64,000 bases of DNA, taken from the NCBI GenBank assembly GCA_914767885.1, contig CAJZBQ010000032.1, forward strand, positions 310,001 to 374,000, given 5' to 3'. The notes under the pieces are model-generated. The model was not told where the DNA came from, searched no databases, and saw only the letters and a list, made by a program, of their open reading frames with translations. Below are positions 59,374-64,000 of the stretch, in pieces. Both the position numbers and the translations under genes were made by a program. The DNA is from Blepharisma stoltei. Lineage: Eukaryota > Ciliophora > Heterotrichea > Heterotrichida > Blepharismidae. How positions within the stretch are numbered: position 1 is the first letter of the stretch; every line of letters starts with the position of its first letter.

Positions 59374-60372
59374 ATGAATGGATTCGAGCATTCAGATGCC
59401 TATTTAGAAGCATCATCAGCTGATGACCGCTACATCATAGTATATACACTGCTCAAGCTTGGCTTGATTACAGGGAAAGTTATGATTTACACAAATACAG
59501 CAGAGACTGGCTACCGATTAAAGCTCTTTTTAGAGGAATTCCACATAAAGTCGCTCCTCCTTAACTACGAGCACCCTAAAAGCACTCGTCACTTAATGGT
59601 CACCAACTTTGTAAACCATAATGATGTTCTTGTGGTTATTGACCCTGACGAAGAAGAAAGCCAAAATAAAGGCTGCAAACGACACAAGATCTTTAAATGC
59701 CCAGTCTCAGTCCTCATAAACTTCGATTTTCCATCGTCAATATCAAACTATCGCAAGCGTGTCTCTGATGTGTCTGACGATATCAACACAAATATGTCAA
59801 TTCTCAGTCTCATCCTCCAAGAAGATTTGCATCAATTGGAAAAACTCAATAGACGTCTGGAGAAAAAGGAAGAGAAGCCAGTAGAAAAACTAGGCTTGAA
59901 AATGGAAGAGTTTGAAAAATTCAGGTATCGCTGTGAAGATATTTTGAGGACAGTCACAAAGAAAGCTGTCCATAATGCAAGAATGAACGATGTGAAAAAA
60001 GCGATATTAGCGACAAAAGAAGTCAAAGATAAATTTAATGAAAACCCACAGGATAAAAAACTGCTGGCAGAAGCTAAAAAGAAAAATAAGCCAAAAAGAT
60101 ATTTGGCATCAGTTCCTGATTATTTGCTACCTGCTCCTTTAAAAAGAAAAAGAAGTGAAACAACAGCTTTGGATAGGAAAAAATTTGAAGAGAAATTAGC
60201 AAAGAGACAACACAGAGCAGTTAGAGAGGTAGAACCTGGTGAAAAAATTGAGGAAACCCCAGAAAGCATAGCGTGGGAAGACTTGCCGCCAACTTCCAAC
60301 AGAAAGCTATGGAAAATCCGCCATCACATGTCATTGAAAGGAGGTCCCAGAAAAATCCATAAAAAGAATTAA
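59374..60372 (+). CDS. C-terminal half of a Dbp9/DDX56-type RNA helicase
   Basis: 332 residues holding only the Helicase_C part: LLKLGLITGKVMIYTNTAETGYRLKLFLEEF, HLMVTNFVNHNDVLVVIDPDEE, and the SVLINFDFPSSISNYRKRVSD block where DEAD-box motif VI (HRxGR) normally sits. The C-terminus RYLASVPDYLLPAPLKRKR and HHMSLKGGPRKIHKKN match DDX56/Dbp9. The N-terminal ATP-binding DEAD half is absent: the DNAJC21 stop lies only 41 bp upstream. Dbp9 works in 60S assembly, like its neighbour. The motif VI arginines are not recognisable, so ATPase function is doubtful without a partner. Confidence 0.8.
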   Translation: MNGFEHSDAYLEASSADDRYIIVYTLLKLGLITGKVMIYTNTAETGYRLKLFLEEFHIKSLLLNYEHPKSTRHLMVTNFVNHNDVLVVIDPDEEESQNKGCKRHKIFKCPVSVLINFDFPSSISNYRKRVSDVSDDINTNMSILSLILQEDLHQLEKLNRRLEKKEEKPVEKLGLKMEEFEKFRYRCEDILRTVTKKAVHNARMNDVKKAILATKEVKDKFNENPQDKKLLAEAKKKNKPKRYLASVPDYLLPAPLKRKRSETTALDRKKFEEKLAKRQHRAVREVEPGEKIEETPESIAWEDLPPTSNRKLWKIRHHMSLKGGPRKIHKKN

Positions 60373-60436
60373 TAGTAATTTTTCTATCTCCCCTTCAAAG
60401 GACAAAATATCTGTAAAATCTGACATTTTTAGTATC

Positions 60437-60726
60437 TAATCCCTTTAAATTGGAACAGTTTTTTTTTTAATAGGAAAATTTTATAGGTGAAAATACTAAT
60501 TCTATAAATGAGTTTTTATTTAATTTAATAGGAAAAAATGAAAGTCGAATATTATTGAAAAAGAATCATTAATTCATTCTTTATAAAAATAATTTCGAAT
60601 TCAAAAAATATTATATTTTTTATTAAAAACATTTTAATTAAAAAAAAATTTAATATAATTTTGTTAAAAAAACATTCAAATGGAACAGAATTTTCTGTTC
60701 CAATTTAAAGTGGGGGAGGCGGAGTA
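60437..60726. mobile_element. MITE family D (290 bp)
   Basis: Left TA-ATCCCTTTAAATTGGAACAG; right hairpin AAATGGAACAGAATTTTCTG/TTCCAATTTAAAG then GGGGGAGGCGGAG-TA. Lies 7 bp before the SmD2 start codon. Confidence 0.75.
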
Positions 60727-60732
60727 AAATAA

Positions 60733-61269
60733 ATGGAAGAAAAGCCAAAAGAAGACGTCCCTCAAGAAGAAACCTTATTCCCCCCTCATCAGTAGGCGAA
60801 AAAAAATTGGAAAAATTCCTATTTTTGCCATAAATTGAGCGAACAAAAACTTTTTTATGAAAAAAAATTGATATATAAGTTTCAAATTGGGATTTGTTTA
60901 GATTTTGAGAAAAAAATTTACAATATAAATTTATATATAAATTCCTTAAACAAAATTAGCAAACAAAAAAATTTTATTCGCTAACAACGGGGAAAGTTAG
61001 CAGAAGGCCCAATGTCGTTGCTTGTTAAAGCTGTTAAGACAAATACACAGGTCCTTATCAACTGCCGCAACAATAGAAAGATCTTAGCCCGGGTCAGAGC
61101 TTTTGATCGGCATATGAACATGGTCCTTGAAAATGTAAAAGAAATGTGAACAGAAGTGCCAAGAGGAGGCAAAGGGAAAAAAGCCACTCCAGTTAACAAG
61201 GAAAGATATATTGCCAAAATGTTTCTAAGAGGCGATTCAGTTATTGTTGTCCTCAAAAACCCTAAGTAA
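60733..61269 (+). CDS. SNRPD2: Sm protein D2, split by a short MITE
   Basis: Removing 222 bp (60776-60999) joins PQEETL to [15 protein letters not shown], 104 residues. Nearly the whole SmD2 sequence is recognisable: [47 protein letters not shown]...[20 protein letters not shown]. The Trp of EMWTEVP is UGA, the cleanest proof of the code. SmD2 is one of seven Sm proteins of spliceosomal snRNPs. It contains Sm1 and Sm2 motifs in order. Confidence 0.97.
60776..60999. mobile_element. Short family A-like MITE (224 bp) in SmD2
   Basis: TA-TTCCCCCCTCATCAGTAGGCG at left; TTCGCTAACAACGGGGAAAGT-TA at right. Motifs are worn (inner copy ATTGAGCGAACAAAAA is clear). TA-to-TA removal restores SmD2. Confidence 0.82.
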
Positions 61270-61311
61270 GGTAATTGACGATTAGTTTAAAAAGAAATAA
61301 GAAATTTTTAT

Positions 61312-62685
61312 TTATGTTGCTCTTTCAGAGCCTTCAATGTCTTCAGCCATTTTCAGCATGGTCTCCCCACGGTTTCTGTAAACGAAAAAGAAAAGTACAA
61401 CAGCGAAGAATGAAAGGATGGTAGAAATGATGGCTAAAATTGGCCCAGCAGTACTACACACCTCCGGGGTTTCTGTAAAACTGTTGACCAAACTTCCGCA
61501 ATCCCTGTCGAAGCCAGCTTGAGAAACTCCAAACCAGATGGCCACTGCCAAAAAGTTAGCTAAGAAAGCTATCACTGAGTAAGCCTACATGAATTTTACA
61601 TAATTGAGGATTGGCAAGCCATAGTCGTACCCAAACATCAACTGTATCAAAACTTGGGACAAAAATATTCCAGATGCCAATGCTATTGCTTGAAGGCTTA
61701 TATAAGCATATGAAGCGACGCTGAGGGAGTTATACATATTGCAGGACCCAGAATTTCTGTCTACTGCACAATCGTAGCCAGCTAGGCAGTTCCAGCCGAG
61801 GTTATCAACGTTTTGCATGCATCCTGAGCAAGTAAGAAGACTTCCAGACCATGAATAGGTTTTTGGAGTCCTTTTGACCCAGCTACCAACACCCATTGAA
61901 GCAGAGCCGAAAATCATGCACATAAAGAGCAATCCAAGGATGGTGACTGCCCAAGTTGGCATTGTCAAGCCAAGGTACCTGTTTTGATGGGATAAAATTA
62001 TTGATGTCTTCGAGTCATCTTTGTGACTGAACACTCGGTAGTTCACGATCATTCCAATTGCAATTAGTATCCCAATGCAAATCGCCAGAACTGGACCGCC
62101 TTTTGCACACATGAATGGTGTTGTAACAGTGGAATCTGGATTTACTGAACAATCTGCTGACCATGTCGCTTCACTCAAAGAAAACCACAGATAAACTCCA
62201 ACCAAGTGAAAGAACAGCATCAAGGCGCTAAGCCCATATATGTGAGAAGTTTTTCCATAGTTTCTGACAAAAATCGCTAAAGTAATTTTTTCTAAAAGTA
62301 GTAATGCAATAAAGATAGTAATTGACTCTAAGTAAAAGAAAGCATTGGAGGCTTGATAGCCATTATCCAGTAATTTACAATCTCCGACCAAACTCTGAGC
62401 GTCGCAAGCGAATTTCATAAAGCATTGCCAATCCCATTGAGCAAGAGATTCCGGACAATTGCTGCAAGTCACGAGACTCATTGTAAGTAGCTCGTTCCCT
62501 GATTTCATTTCTGCCCATTCAGGAAATCCTAAACCTGTACATATGAGGGCTAAAATGATAATAAGTAGAGAAAAAGGGATCCAAAGGGTCCATTTAGGCC
62601 AAAACTTTTTCTGTTCCATATTGTGTAATGTATTGTCGGTATTTTTATCAGTTGGAACTACGAAGTTTTTAAAGGTTACAGCCAT
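61312..62685 (-). CDS. Eight-TM protein made of two claudin-like repeats
   Basis: 452 residues after removing a 15-nt intron (61585-61599). Two repeats of about 190 residues, each with four TM segments and a luminal loop with a conserved Cys cluster: LLTMSLVTCSNCPESLAQWDWQCFMKFACD and SGSLLTCSGCMQNVDNLGWNCLAGYDC. The intron falls inside the second repeat. The repeat layout recalls tetraspan (claudin/PMP22-like) proteins, but the W-GLW-C-C claudin signature is not present. Family unknown. Confidence 0.75.
61585..61599 (-). other. 15-nt spliceosomal intron
   Basis: GTAAAATTCATGTAG on the minus strand; removal joins LPILNY to AYSVIAFLANF, while retention leaves TAG. Confidence 0.9.
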
Positions 62686-63117
62686 TGAAAAAATAGTTAA
62701 CGAGCTTCTTAATATAAAATTTTTGATTATTCAAGTATATTGTCCAGTGATGCTTAATTTTTATGTAAAAGAATGGGAATGAAAATGCATATAAATTAAA
62801 TGCTATTTTACTAAAATTATTTGATAAAAATTATTATCTCGCATTAATTACAAATTAAAAGGTAAAATTGGAGTTTCAAATTTATTTACCACAATGGTAA
62901 GAATAAATATAGCTGCTATTCATTTATTTTTGAAACCCAAATTCAGGTAATTCTCAATTCAAATGTTTATTCAAGCTTTAATAATTTAAAAAAGTCTCCT
63001 TTTAATTATCGATAAATCATCAACTTCCATTTTGTGCCTTTACTAACTTTAAAATACTCTAGGTGTAACTCATTATATTTAATCATCTTCCAGTCCTCCT
63101 AATTCTCATAATCAAAA
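62686..63117. other. Gene-free stretch
   Basis: AT-rich, 432 bp between divergent genes; probably holds both promoters, but no element is recognised. Confidence 0.45.
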
Positions 63118-64000
63118 ATGGAACAAAAGCAGTTTAAAGACCTAAAAAAAAATCTCAAGAATTCAACACAGTCTAAGAATTCAAGTTCCGGGGCCTTCAA
63201 AAACACGGCCTCATCTATTAATGAAGAAGACAGCACACAACTTGCAGGCTCTGAAGATGAAAATTTTGATTCCTTTTCAATAATGGGCTCAATCAGTGAA
63301 GGAGTCCAAGTTCAAAAGGTTCCCAAAGTTGAAATGAGCCCGAGAATCCCAAGAGTGGAAGCTGCGCCTCCTTTTAAAAATCCAGGGACCCTCCCATGTC
63401 CCTTTTACCAAGATTCATTGCAAGAAGATTTCGTTGGAAAGAATTCTGACCTAGACAAGTCGAGCGAAACAACAGAATCTACACAAGAAAACAATGAGAG
63501 AATGAACCAAGCACTGTGGGATGCAGCTGATTCAAACCAATATGAGACTTGCAGAATGCTATTGGATAAATCCCTCAATGGGGACATGGTAGCCAATGTT
63601 AACAGCCATATGCCAGATGGACTGACAGCACTTCATTTGGCTGCTCTCAAAGGCCATGTGAAAGTGTGCGAAACACTTCTGGACTACGGCGACAACACTG
63701 ATTTAAATTCGCGTGACCTGTTACAAAGGACCCCTTTGCATTTAGCTTGCTTGCATGCAAAACTCCAAGCTGCACAGCTGCTAGTGAGGTCTGGAGCGTT
63801 TTTAAATGCAGCCGATGTTGATGGGAACACTCCTTTACATTATGCAGTCCTAACTGAAGATAAGGAATTCTTACATTGAATATTATGCAGGTTTCCTGAC
63901 TTAAGCGTGAAAAACAATGAAGGAAAAACCGCCTTTGAAATGACTGACAAAATGAGCATTCAAGAGCTGGCTGAAAACAAACGGCCACCACCGCCAGTAC
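63118..64000 (+). CDS. Ankyrin-repeat protein, cut by the window end
   Basis: First 294 residues. A low-complexity, Ser/Asn-rich N-terminus (residues 1-125), then ankyrin repeats: NQALWDAADSNQYETCRMLLD, DGLTALHLAALKGHVKVCETLL, QRTPLHLACLHAKLQAAQLLVRSG, GNTPLHYAVLTEDKEFLHW (Trp is UGA at 63877-63879) and the start of another. The end lies beyond the window. Ankyrin repeats bind partners; nothing more can be said. Confidence 0.85.

Overview
The window looks like germline (micronuclear) DNA of a heterotrich ciliate close to Blepharisma. Four signs support this. (1) UGA is read as tryptophan and UAA/UAG are the stops: SmD2 (60733-61269) carries UGA at the invariant Trp of its EMWTEVP block, and many other genes use UGA at conserved Trp positions. 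(2) Spliceosomal introns are only 15-16 nt (GTA...TAG or GTA...CAG/AAG). (3) Genes are AT-rich, tightly packed and mostly intron-poor. (4) Many conserved genes are broken by DNA segments bounded by TA; removing a segment from TA to TA restores one continuous reading frame every time I checked a clear case. These segments behave as internal eliminated sequences (IESs). The organism name and the link to the published Blepharisma 'BogoMITE' are recalled knowledge, not searched here.

Layout. 1-3.5 kb: two tandem DUF229 (sulfatase/phosphatase-like) genes. 3.5-8 kb: CFAP97-like, a small membrane protein, a J-domain protein and an ArfGAP. 8.6-12.2 kb: coiled-coil proteins and a mitochondrial-type LpxB-like gene. 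13.5-22.4 kb: methyltransferase, coiled coil, U2AF large subunit, Rab5-like GTPase, STPGR-repeat protein, ribosomal protein eL43, PX protein, kelch protein. 22.7-30 kb: two PH-domain protein kinases, the first split by a 2.9-kb element. 30.5-38.3 kb: ADP-ribosylglycohydrolase, an exonuclease/zinc-knuckle protein, an RRM protein, a USP-type deubiquitinase. 38.3-45.2 kb: one AP-4 epsilon-like adaptin gene split by a 4.1-kb foldback transposon (with a nested LINE and about 1.9 kb of TAT repeat) and by a MITE. 45.8-64 kb: a VHS-like protein, CDPK, a cNMP-binding protein, membrane proteins including a 7TM GOST-like protein, DNAJC21/Jjj1, a Dbp9/DDX56 C-terminal half, SmD2, an eight-TM protein and a truncated ankyrin-repeat protein.

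Mobile DNA. About 19 MITE-like elements fall in four related families that share TA-flanked, poly-C/poly-G ends but carry different inner motifs. In three families the layout is the same: a hairpin of two opposed motif copies at one end and two same-direction copies 57-60 bp apart at the other. Seven of the copies interrupt coding sequence. There are also at least four retroposon-like insertions with 9-19 bp target duplications inside coding exons, one foldback element with a 9-bp duplication, and short unique IESs of about 57-228 bp.

In gene content this is ordinary eukaryotic housekeeping (splicing: U2AF, SmD2; ribosome biogenesis: DNAJC21, Dbp9-like; trafficking: Rab, AP-4, ArfGAP, PX; signalling: kinases, CDPK, cNMP binding; cilia: CFAP97, STPGR). 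What is unusual is that about half of the recognisable genes become readable only after predicted genome editing.
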